Below the pieces are notes generated by a model. The model was not told the DNA's origin. It made no database searches and saw only the letters and a list, made by a program, of their open reading frames with translations. From assembly GCF_000003605.2 (NCBI RefSeq), contig NW_003105607.1:70419-134418 (forward strand): a stretch of 64,000 nt of DNA, read 5' to 3'. Shown one piece after another: positions 12,271 through 24,700 of the stretch; the stretch's first letter is position 1, and the number at the start of each line of letters is the position of its first letter. The stretch is from Saccoglossus kowalevskii. Its lineage: Eukaryota; Hemichordata; Enteropneusta; Harrimaniidae. The position numbers and the translations under genes were made by a program.

Positions 12271-12436
12271 TTATGCACGGTAGAAGTGCATACACATTTA
12301 TATTTCACTAGGTTTTAGCAATATTTTTTTATTAGAATATTTGTTCAAATGACGTCTTTGGGCGCTGTTGGATTCAATTGCTATTGGAATTTATAAATGT
12401 TTATCAAAAAGTATTGTCAAATAAATCCATTCATAA

Positions 12437-14101
12437 ATGCATTTTTCGAATCTTACTTTCTTTACGCAACCTCTGGACAAGAAATATTATAAAAATAAGG
12501 CTGTGGGTTATGATTACATTAGTCCAAAACTGTTAATTTATGCCGCAAAGTACATTTCCCGACCTCTCAATCATATAATAAATTTATCGTTTTCAACAGG
12601 TGTATTCCCAAATTCTTTAAAAATAGCTAAAGTGACTCCAATTTTCAAAAAAGGAGTACCTAGTGATCCAGGCAATTACAGACCAGTATCAGTATTACCA
12701 CAGATTAGCAAAATATTTGAGAAAATAATTAACAAACAAATGATCTCATATCTTAACAGTTTTGATCTGTTGTACAATCATCAGTGTGGGTTCCGGGAGA
12801 GATACAGTACTAAGGTAGCAATTGCGGACATAGCACAGACAATTCTGGAGGAAATTGATATGGGTAATGGCGTGATTTGTATATTTTTGGACTTTAAAAA
12901 AGCATTTGACACTGTGAATCATGACATTCTAATTAGCAAACTAGACAATTACGGTTTTCGGGAGATCTCTAAAAATCTCTTCAGAAATTACTTAACAAAC
13001 AGGAATCAACATGTCAATATTAATGGGATGCAGTCAAACGAACTACCAATTACTTGTGGAGTTCCACGGGGCTCTGTGCTAGGTCCGACACTCTTTCTGA
13101 TTTACGTAAATGATATTGCAAGTGCCACAGAATATTTCGACACCCGTTTATTTGCAGACGACACCAGCCTATTTCATACCTTCAATTCAAAAAACACAAT
13201 AGATCTTTCAAATGTAAATTCTCATTTAAACAATGTTATAGACTGGTGCGATATAACAATAAATTCCAAAAAAACTGAATACATTATATTTAGAGGTAAA
13301 CAGGCATCAATACATTCAACGGGTACAATTAATATAAAAGGAGTAACAATAGATGAAGTTGAATTGGTGTTGAATTGGACAATAACCTTGACTGGAAGAA
13401 CCATATACAAAAAGTAAACAAAACAATAAGTAGTAAAGTAGGTATTCTTTTCAAATTGAGGGACATTATTCCACCATCTATTCTTTTACTATTATATAAT
13501 TGTTTCATCCTACCACATATTTCCTATGCACTAGAAGTTTGGGGGAACACGTACTCAACTTACCTGAAACCCATACATCTCACACAGAAAAGGATTGTAC
13601 GCATAATAACAGGATCAGATCGCCTCTCACACATTTCTTCACTTTTTAATCAGCTCCATGTACTAGATATCTAAAAACAACATGATTTGCAAATGTCTTT
13701 GTTTGTTCATGATAATCTCAATGGCAAGTTACCACCAGGGTTTCCTCAATATTTCTCTTCCATTCAACACTCTTATCACACAAAATCAAAAGCATTAGGT
13801 AATCTTATTATTCCAAAATACCATACTAATTCGGGACAACATTCAATCAAATATGCTGGGGCTAAACTCTGGAATAAACTTCCAGAAGAAATTCGTTCCA
13901 TGAGCTCAAGAAATTCATTCAAAAAAGAAATGAAAACATTTTTACACTATGCTTAAAAAATTTTTTTTTTAACGTTCACTTATTATTGTAGTTTGTATTT
14001 TACCTAGATAAGATTCACTATGCATTTCAGTGTTGTTTGTATTGTATTTTTGTTTATCAGTATTGCATGTAAATTAAGTGAATAAATTCAATTCAATTCA
14101 A
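12437..14101 (+). mobile_element. 5'-truncated LINE (Jockey/CR1 superfamily) reverse transcriptase
   Basis: The first open piece (12437-13417) is a reverse transcriptase of the Jockey/CR1 superfamily: NYRPVSVLPQISKIFEK, FLDFKKAFDTVNHDIL, GVPRGSVLGP and the catalytic FADDTSLF. A +1 or -1 frameshift near 13370 moves the reading into LDWKNHIQK; a stop at about 13672 then precedes the usual C-terminal end (WNKLPEEI, 13687-13956). There is no endonuclease domain, so the 5' half was never copied or is lost. The 3' end has AATAAA and a short run of ATTCA units (about 14085-14101). With two visible breaks it is dead but not very old. It lies inside the 3.3-kb segment absent from block C. Confidence 0.88.
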
Positions 14102-15580
14102 TTGTTTATGTTGCCCAACATTGTCTTCCTTTCATCTATCCATTGTATTTCAAATTCCCCTACTTAGGCTAACAATAACATTAGTAACCTGAAACTATTT
14201 ATATCTCATATACAAATTATTAACTCACAAAAGAATTTGGCAATCCTATGAACCTTATTATAGATAAAAAAATATGTTTAAAGAAAAATTAAATACAAAG
14301 TTAGGAAAACAAGATTCAACAAATGTCATTAAACACCATCATCAACCGACTATCTAAACAGACCAGCTTCTAAACCAATAACAACACCAACACAACTGTC
14401 AGCATCCTTTATTTTTAAGTTTTTGTCATATTACCTCAAACCCTGCAAATAGAAGTGTGATAACTGTCATAAAGGTGATTGACAGGTCATACTTGTTTTC
14501 AACTCTGGAAGGACAGTTGGAATCTACCAGGTGTGCTGTGATTTGAATAACAACAGATGTTTATGATCAACTATATATGAGTTGTCTACGTGACACAGCT
14601 GCTAGCAAGATCATATTCTGATTGGCTCATGTGGAAACCCAGGTGGTATCACTGAATCTGGGCCATTTATGCCTATAAATTGGTCAGACTGAGAACAGTT
14701 GGGTCCATCATTTCAACTTAATAATCTGTGTGTTGCTGCTACAATATTGTAAGACAAGTGATACAAGCTTCAATCATCATTATGTGAGACTTCTATGAAT
14801 TGCTCTGCAATCTCCTGCTTTCAGTGGTGCCCTCCAGAATAACAGTGTTCCTCTGCAAGTAAGACTCCTGTATTTCTTTGTTGTTGTGTTGCAGAAACCA
14901 TTGACTATCGTTCATTTTTACATTCATTGTATTTTACTGTGTGCTTTTTTTCTTATTTTATTTTGAGAGGTATTACAGCTCGGAGCTTTAACTCGATATT
15001 TTCGTGTATGTGTATTTCGTTTCAAGTACTATTATCTTGTCTACTCCATACTAGCAGTGTAAGACCCCCCTGTCCAGTGTGAGTTCTGTGGGCGGCCCTC
15101 TCAATTGCAATAAGCATGCCTTACACTGTCGAAAGCAAGGTCAAAAACCATCATAGGTCTGATAACTGTTAAGTTAGTATAAAACTCTTATAGAGACTTC
15201 AAACAATAAATATTCCATATAAATAATTGTTTGAAACATAAAGCAATTTTATAAAATGTACGTATCTATCAAATTAATACATTTTTGAAAATAAAAAAAG
15301 TTTCAAATACAATATTAAGTAAAACAAGATTTATCCATTATATTATCAATAGCCCTCGCTCCATCATCAACTGACTGCCCATACAATATACTACTTTATA
15401 GAACAACACAATAGCAACGTGAACAAAAATCACCATCACTCGTGTCTAAATGGGGCTGATCACATTCTAGATAATATTCACACTGTAAAACCAGGTCACA
15501 CTCACAGAGGAAAGGAAATGTAATATGTTTGTGGTTGAGATACGGTAGACTTTTAAAACCTTTAAAGACAGATGTGGTGA
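14101..15580. other. Unassigned; possible LTR-like promoter block
   Basis: No coding exon is recognised. From about 14500 to 15130 the sequence is less AT-rich and includes CCTATAAATTGG followed about 25 bases on by GACTGAGAACAG, as at a TATA-driven start, and further on GCAAGTAAGACT. It could be a solo LTR fossil or an ordinary promoter. I could not define its ends or a target duplication. The segment has no counterpart in block C. Confidence 0.2.
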
Positions 15581-16439
15581 CAATAACCAATCCGTCTCTC
15601 CCGAAACCAATGAAAAAGTGAGGGCAAATTACTTTCACAATTGATAATTATATGCCTAGAAATTCAGGGTGATAGTTACAGCTAAGTTAAAAAAAACATA
15701 AGTAGCTGGGTGTGAACTACTTGTTGCAAAATAATGCAATCAAAATAGTAACAACGCTTTATTTATACACGCTTACAGTGTTATAACATTCTAGTCAGAG
15801 TTCATGTATTAATCATTACCCAACTTGCAACGTGGTCGAATAAATATGACGTCCGTCTAAGCACACAGTACTATACAGTCTAGTAGTCCAGATTACTGCA
15901 TTCATAGAGATGATCTTATTTACAAATCTTATATGAACATAGTGAAATTAAATGATTGCATGTAGGAATCAAAATTACCAAAAAGCAGCGCCATAATTAT
16001 CTTTGCTGTTGTACTGTTATATTGTATTGCATGTCAAAAGAACCTAATATCATGTTAGCATTACGCAGCCAATTCGAGTTTGTCAAACTTCTGCCCGAAT
16101 CTGATGTATACCATATACATAGGTTCATATTTACTCTTCGATATTTGATATAAATAATTGAAGAAACATTACTTTTTTAATATGTATATGGTGTAATCGA
16201 AGGTGACTGGTAAATTTGGTGTTATGATTGTGTACGCCGATTTCCTCCCAGTAGGCATGGTTAAAAGATAATCTCATAGTCAACAGATTTAGATATGCAT
16301 GATGGTTGTGTGGCGTTGGAGGCTGTTTCTCACTGCTGATGATTTCTATACATTTCGTAATGTTGTCTAAGTACTTGCCAGAGAGGGAGAAGAACAGTCA
16401 GAAAATATGTCAGTGTTACTGAAAAAGCCGTGGTAGCAG

Positions 16440-16985
16440 TAACAAATGTAAAACATATATTTTCACTTATGAAATGTATAATAATGCGTTTATATATAAT
16501 GCCTTTCGCAAAAAAACTAGCACTTCAATAACACTTAAAGATTTTGACAAATCGTGTCTCCATGTCTTCTGTGCTTTTTATATCGATCCAATATAGCAAT
16601 GTAATAAATGTAAGTTGAAAGGGTTGTATTGACACAATTCAATCTGGTAATAGTCTGTCATGTTGTAGTAGTATAGTATTGTTTTACTGTCAGATTGTCA
16701 TGGTACTTCTCTAGTAGATAGCATGTAATACGTTGATATATATTATAGTGTTTGCAATAGCATCAATTCAACATTCTACTCGATACATGGGAATGAAATG
16801 CATGTGTTCCATATACCAACAATACCAACAACATCAAAAACGTTTTAGTGAACAAAGAAGGTCTAACATTTGATTCAAGTACGTGTCTGTTTGTTTGATT
16901 GGTTGAATTTAAAAAAAAAATCATGGTCGTCAGAAAAGTAAGTAAAAATCACCACCACTGTCATTGTGTCGTTAATTTTATTTAC
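16440..16985. other. ~545-bp segment absent from block C
   Basis: Block C runs from GCCGTGGTAGCA straight into GTGCAGTGG near 46385-46405, while here about 545 bases lie between the same landmarks. I see no clean terminal repeats or target duplication, so insertion here and deletion in block C are both possible. Confidence 0.5.
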
Positions 16986-17119
16986 CTCAGCTGCAGTGGA
17001 GAAGTGTGTTGTTCTCTACTGAAACTTACAGGACTGGTCTCTAAAATGTATTGGAATTGTTAGGATTGTTATGCTTTATACAATTGATTTCGATAGAAAT
17101 AAAATCATAGACTAGTTAA

Positions 17120-18028
17120 GGTAGAGATGCAGGTTTGTGGGCACTTGGGAGTGAAATATTTTTGTTGCTTTTATTATCTGAACAGTCTTGGCTATAGACT
17201 GTTAAAATTTTGTAGAATTGTGAATAGTGGAACATACTCAAAAAACGATTTTAAAATAGATAACAGGTGCAAACATTCTCTCTTTTGAATGCTTAGCAAG
17301 ATTTAGCAAGGCTGTACATAAATAATAAAAAAGAAACATGGTGAAAAAAAGAAATGACAGGATCTCCATATTATGCACTATATTTAACTTTTAACAAAAC
17401 AATAATACATGTAAATTTAGAACTGTTACAGCCATTTTAATTATGAGCATTAGCAAACTTCTTACTGAGTGAATGGTTATGCAAATTAATAATTATCTCT
17501 TCTTTTTAGTACACATCCCAGAACTTAAAAAAAATAGCTTCTAGAAGCTTTGACCTTTTGTTTTGAAATGTTCACAAATGATTGACAATGTGTTTATCTT
17601 CAAAACGCCGTCGGGACATTGTTTTTGGTTGAACAGTGTTACAACAATCGTACAGACAACTAGCCTGGGTGTTCATTTATGCATAAACTTTAAGTAGTGA
17701 AATTTAAGCTGCTGCCCTGCAAAGTTGTCAACTGGTAGACATTTTTCAAGACGGCACTTTCTTCATAGAAAACAGATGTACTCATAAACCAATTTTGACA
17801 GGAAACAAAAGCATGGTTTAGAAGCAATTTTTTTTAAATCACTTTTGACCAAAAAAGCAAATTTTTGTGCATATTTCAAACTAAAGTGTCCATAAAAAAA
17901 ATAATAAAACAATTTTAAAATTCATACAATAAGCTTTCCGAAAATATATAGTTTTGTGGACAAGGGAGGTCATCTTGGTTTCCTAATTAACTAATTAAAA
18001 TACCTGTCAAGTAAACTGCATCTCTACC
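17120..18028. mobile_element. 909-bp non-autonomous TTAA-target DNA transposon
   Basis: The ends are a perfect 13-base inverted repeat: GGTAGAGATGCAG at 17120-17132 and CTGCATCTCTACC at 18016-18028. TTAA flanks both sides (17116-17119 and 18029-18032). Block C has the unoccupied site, CTAGTTAAGGTATTG, with one TTAA at 46535-46538. TTAA duplication is used by the piggyBac and Kolobok superfamilies; the GG start looks more like Kolobok-type ends. There is no transposase frame inside. The insertion came after the A/C duplication, or was precisely lost from C. Confidence 0.88.
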
Positions 18029-18792
18029 TTAAAGTATTGCGACCTAATAAGGATTAGCGACAGATAATCAAAATGCAATAAATAAAAGCAAACAATGAAA
18101 TTGCAACTCGTAGAAATGTTGATTGATAATTTGAAGGCATGTTCAGATATATGAACGAGTTGCCTTCGAGTACTGGGTGGCTGTATGAAACGGCTTACAT
18201 CACAATAAATGTTATTTTTGTGAATTTATTGATTTTCAAAGTGAACCAGGCAGGACACTTGCCCACCCGTAAATTTTAATTATTAGCTGCATCAAATAAT
18301 AATTTGATTGACAATTCTGATCAGACTAATTCATTTTTGTCAAAAACCAGCTTTATTGAGATAGAATCCACCTGGAAATAACGTTAATGAGACAATATGT
18401 TTAAGACTTTGGTATCAAAATATCATGTAGTATATCAAATGAAATGCTTTAATGTGACAACATTTATTTGACATTTATGTTGTCAATGATTAATCACATT
18501 TACTGTAGTATTGGACACATTTTATATAGGATTACACGTATTGGTTATTATGTTATTATTATTATGAATGTAATTACATTCTTATGTCCCGAATATACGC
18601 CAAATATTTACATATGCTACCGAAGAAATATTCATGAATAGTTATTTTGGTCAACGGTTACCATATATTGGTTATAATGTATACTGTTCATATGAAATTA
18701 TTAAAAACGTACAGACAGTTGAAATGAAAAAAATTCAAATGAAAAAAAATAACCACCAGTCCCATGACAAGGATTACTTCTTTGATGCTACA

Positions 18793-21700
18793 TTAGTTAC
18801 ACCATTTTTTTTCGGTCGCAAATGTAGGGTTGTCGAGCCCTTCTTTACTCTGAAAAAAGTAAGCAGAAAATATACGTTTAGGTGTGTAAAAAGTGAGCAG
18901 AAAATATACGATTGATGTGCGTCTTTTTTATATTATTTTTTATTAAACATTTGAAATACGTGTAAATGAGATCTTCGAAAGTTCTGTTTGCTGATACAAA
19001 TATACAATGCCCATTTAAAAAAAAACGAACTTCTGATCAGCAGGCACTCCATTAAGAACAGACAAGCAATGTGAATTATGGGCATGCTATGTGTTATTTA
19101 TCTGGTGGAAAAAGAAAATCTGTTTTTAATCAAAGACATTGAAAATTCATGCATTTTTTTGTTTTTGTTTGTTTGAGAGTCAAAATGTTCATCTTCTGTT
19201 GATTGTGGTCAATAGTTCGAAACGTATTAAAACATAACGGGATCATGTTGATCAACGTGTAAAATAGGATAATGACACTGACATGTTTACAAACAACTTA
19301 CCACGGTCGGATGCAAATAACATCAACATTACGAGTTTGGACATCATTATCATACAATTGTCGATTTGATTATGGTTGTGTAACGTATATTAATGACATG
19401 GACATCAAACAGATTAAGTGATTTATTGTTTTCCATGTGACTTTTAATCTTAATACTTACCGTCATACTTGTCATTCCTATTTGAACATCATATTCCTCA
19501 TCATGTTGTCGGCGTTTAAGGAGGAACAGAGTAAAACAAAACATGATCAATGACACACCACTCAGGGCACAGCTTGCTCCAAGGAATACCACCCGGAAGA
19601 GGTAATTGTCATATTGTGCGCATGCACCGCGTTCACCTCCTTCCTCGCGCCACAGTATACATGTTGAGTCGATGAGATTTCCAGCTACAATGCTGTACGG
19701 AATCAACACTAATAATAAGACAAATGTATCCGTTAGTGATATTCAGTATGAATAAATAGTGAAGCAAAGCTGAGCACACGCGGAGGTATGAATACTTACA
19801 AAGGTTACGAATTGTACTCTTCATTGCAAGAGAATATGACTTCTTGTTTTCGTCAACACACCTAAATATAATAAGGTGAGATATCACTTGAGTGACGTTA
19901 TGTGATCTTTAAAGATGCTCGCCTACACGTTTTACACGTACGCGTAACGTCGCGCAATTCAGTAGTGACGTCATCAAGTCATGTAAACGTTCTCGCGTGC
20001 GCGTAAACTGTATTAAGCTGATTAAACGTAAAGTGTGTATTTATTTATCTTTCGGGACTGTCACTCATACCTTCAGCGATTTGTCCATGTTCATAGAGAA
20101 TTTCATTGTTACATACAATATTATATTCGCAATTTTGTATTATATTCTGTATTTTGTAGCGAGGGCTAGAAACGTGACTGGCAAACGAGACTTTTTTTTG
20201 TTTTTCTGGTACACAACAGCAAAATGTAACTTCAGTCTTCGTAATACATCTGCCTCTGAATGTAATTTTGCTTGTGCAATGGTTCCATCACAAGTATTGC
20301 AATCAGCACTGCCATTATTCACTGATAATGCGTATGTGAACAATTCAAAATCGTTTTTTAAGAATGCTAAATCTGCAATGATGGTCTTGTAAACTGCGTG
20401 ATCTAGCTAATCACACAACGCTTACGCCCAACCAAATACTTTATCACCACGAATGTCTATGTCAACATGAACGCGGATTCTACGCGTAGGCGTAAAACAT
20501 GCGTATTATATTATCTACGAGCCTCTATGAGTAAATATGTGACCCCAGACAATTCCAAAAACAAGTAATATCGATTGATCAACTCCGATTATCTTAAATA
20601 TATTTTACAGATCGTGATTTAGTTTATGCTGATTGGACAAAGCGTCTAAGCGCGTTGGTGTACGCCACATATATGCCAATACGGTTTCCGTTGTTTTTCT
20701 TGTCATTTCATTATACAAATGACTGTTGTAATTTGCTCAATAACAAATACGCTGCTCCAAAATTGTTCTCGTTGTACAGTTTTTAAACTATGTTTTACGT
20801 GTTTTCCATACTACTGTGTATTTCATAGGCGATTCTTAACTATGAATGCACTGTGATTTATGTGGTATTATACCCATGTTTTATACCTTGCCTGAATGTG
20901 TCGCCTTGATCGCACAAGAGCGTGCTTTTCCGTGTGCAAGCTGTAGAACTATACACCACGCGTTAAAAGTTAAGGTCCTAAACGTAAATAAGAGTAAGGG
21001 CATGAATCCTAGGCCTGCTGTCGACTTAATTCGGCAAAAATAGTATTATCCATTATAAAGAACATTATACTCCTGGATATCTTTAGCTCAAACGAGATGC
21101 ATGAGAACATTTTACTTTCAGAATTACACAATTAATACAAAAAACGTCCATGAATTATATTCAATATTCAAACGATAAACAGCCACTACAGTCGAATATA
21201 TTCCTCTGTACTGCAAAATTTGCTCCATATATGACCTATGTTTTGACTCTTGCATATATGTCGTCAATTGTGCAATATCTAGCTTTTTAATTCCTTTTCT
21301 AGATTTGACATCTGCTGTGAATGCAAGATTTCCAGCTTCTCAACATTATGTAGCACTATTGATTATCTAGTTGTACAATGAATGAATGAAGAATGTATTG
21401 TATTACTTAGCTTCAGAGTTCAACATTCTCTCAACTTATTAACTATTAATAACAATGTGTTTACTTACCTTAAGGTAACCATAGTAACTGGAAGACTAAT
21501 TGTAGCATTAGCTATTGCGAATACTGCCATGAAAAACAGGAATCCGGCAATATAGTTACATTCTGGTTCGATACACAGCTCATCGGCAGCAAATGTGTTT
21601 TCCAAGTTAATTTCATCAATACATGCACACATGGAGTAATTCTGATAAATCCCAGGATTTGAAAAGGAAAAATAGCAGTATAAGTACATGTAATTTACGA

Positions 21701-24700
21701 ACATATAATAAAATGTATACTATGTATCCCTAGTAAAATTACATTACTAACACAAAATTGCTAAACTACAAACACCATTTTCTTATCTTGATTATGTATA
21801 TGATTCTATATTCTTGCTTTTAATTATATTTGTTGGTCTATGTTTACCAAAGATCAAGTAAGCGCTTTCTAGATATTTATTATAAAGGGTCACAGTCATC
21901 GCTAAGTACGCATTTAAATTTCATGCGAACACTGTGAATATTAAACGTGTTGTATACGTTACAAGGAACCCATATGAATCACGAGGTATGAAGACTATAG
22001 CCCATCAACCAACCTTAGGACCAATACTTTCTGAACATCCTGCATAACACGGCGAGTAATAATTGAGGCCATTTGAACCACAAACAGGTTGGTAATGATC
22101 TAATTTGCAGCTACAGTCTGTATTACATTCTGTGATTAGACTGCTATCCCTGTAACATACAAATGACTGTCTTGTTATAATTAAAATCATTTTACGAACG
22201 TTTGAACATGCAACAAACGCGTTTCGAACTGCCCACTAAGATGAAACACCTCGCCACTGTAAGAAGACGCGTACCGCAATGCACTGCAATAACGGGCATA
22301 AAACACGGCTTGAAATAGCGTGTAATGAGCGCGAATACTGTGACTAAATATAGATGTGCTCACGTCACAAACAATTACAATGTTGTCATGAATGATTAAA
22401 TATAGGAGCAATAATAAAAATGAGTTTGAGTTCGATAACTGATGAAGTGTGTTTTCAGATAAATTTATAGCAGTTTTCTAATAATCTGCAGAAAACCCAG
22501 TAAAACACTTTATACGTTTTAAAACATCAATAAAAAATAATTAATGCACAGAATAAATATTGTTTTTTTGTTGTGGCATTCCGTAATTGCAAAATACGTG
22601 TGCGTGAGTTTGTCATTTTGATTAAGCGAGTCTCAACGACAATATAGTTGGACGTTGAGAAGCACAGTCATCAGTTACTATATTCAAACACTTCTCAAAA
22701 CAAAATGAAACAATTCAATTACAATATTTTGAGATAATGAAGTCACATTGTTCATCACTAACCTGCTTCTTTCCAAATAAGGGCCTTCACACGGAAACAC
22801 CATGGCTAGACCATTAGATACAACGATGACGCCAACTAATATTAAGCAACATTTCATCAACCCAATCAGTTTTAATTTCAGTCGCTTTATAATATATCCA
22901 CAAACAAGGCAAGCGGGAAAGTTGGGAAACAGCCAAAGAAAGCCTATAAGTGATAATAATTTGCAATATTATATAATAAAAGTGCTGGTGTGTTTTGTAA
23001 ACATTGGTTACGCAGCAGAAGGAAATCATCCATTTCAACTGAAGCTGCTAACGTGAGGTGATATGTCATGAAATATATGTCATGTTCTTTATTATGTTAT
23101 TTGAATCCAAATATATTGAATTTTTCAAAGCTGCATGTGAAAATATGTTGAATATTCACAATATGGTGTACGTCTACTGTTTACTGTTTAGACTTGTTAA
23201 GTGGGAATAACATTTCTAGCCGTAAATATTATAACACAAGTCGTAAAAGACAGACAAATACACAAAGACACCGTCTAATCAGTAAGAGAAGTATATATAT
23301 ATATATATCCTATCGTAAACATATCAAGTGTTTTTAAAAGTGATATCAAGTGTTTTGAAAAGCACTTCCTGCTCCACATTTTGCACCCACCATATATTAT
23401 TCAGAGTGATAATGAAGTTTCCGTGTGAAGCCGTGTTGTATTTAATCACAGTAATTATGTAGATATTTCTGTTTGGTATGATTTAAAAAATACATTTGCG
23501 ATTATAAAAAAATAATCTTTTAGTGCATACTTATTGGTTCATGGTCTATTCTAAATAGGAAATCAACATTTCCTATAAAAAATGAATGTTTGAAACGTTC
23601 CACTGAAATGAATGTCATACATACCTATAATTAGGTTCCCAGTACTAAATGTGAAACCCAGATCTTTTTGGAAGTACTTCGGCAAGAATATTACGAAGCC
23701 TACTGGATTGTTGATAGCATAGGCAATCACAGTTAACATAAAAATAGGGTTTTTCAACAAGTTCCATGCATTGACCAGTATTTCTAAAACAAAAAATAGA
23801 CATTCCCAAGTTATTTTGACCATAATTAAGACCATGACACGTTATAATATGACAACATACTAATATTACTAATATATATATACTAGACAGACATTTTAGC
23901 GTGTGTTTATAAAGCCATTGGCATATTTTTTTCCCAGAAAAGCGCCGTCTAAGCGCTATGTTTACTTTTCTTATGTTCAAATCTGCCATGTTTAAAGGGC
24001 TGGCGCACTTTTATAATAAATATAAATATAAAATAACAATCATACCAATCAAATATTCTTATAATATGTCTAACGGGGGAAAGTACAAGTCAATGGACAA
24101 AAAAACGCTGTAAAAACAACACAACACAAACACAAACACAGACAAGTCAATGAAAGAATATGGACAGTCATACGGCCATGGAGTGATGTCAGGTGTTTCG
24201 AAAAGAGTGAGCACATTCTGCTCCACATGCGGCACCCGCCATCTATCAATCGAAGTCGTAGTCAGGAAGTGGTTTCATCTTACATAGGATAAATTACATC
24301 TTATTAACAGTACGATTATATTTTCTCACAACTGCCTGATACCTGCCAACAATCTTTTGAATGTCCTGGCAAGATGTTCTCTAGAGAATTCTTGGTCTAA
24401 TAGCTTGAATAGAGAAGTCTATGGCGCGGCGCTTAATTAAGTATATGGTCTACATGCTCGAGCATAGAAAACAAGTTGTGAAATGTATATACCATTGGCT
24501 GGAGCACGTGAAATATTACTGAAAACGTGTGGAAAATTAATGATGGCGAAAACGAAATCATCTCTTTTGTCATATAGTCTAGTAGAGATTTGACATTTGG
24601 AGTCAAATAAATTCAATGATAAGAAATTGTAGACGTTCATTTTTCATATTTAACTTTTCATATCTTCTTTGTTACTGGTGAAATTTTAAAGTTGATACGA

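Noticed and set aside
19997-20392. 131-codon open frame on the plus strand inside SLCO copy 1 intron 8
   Set aside because: It lies in the CG-rich palindromic element, has no family resemblance, and is not preserved at the matching place in copy 3.
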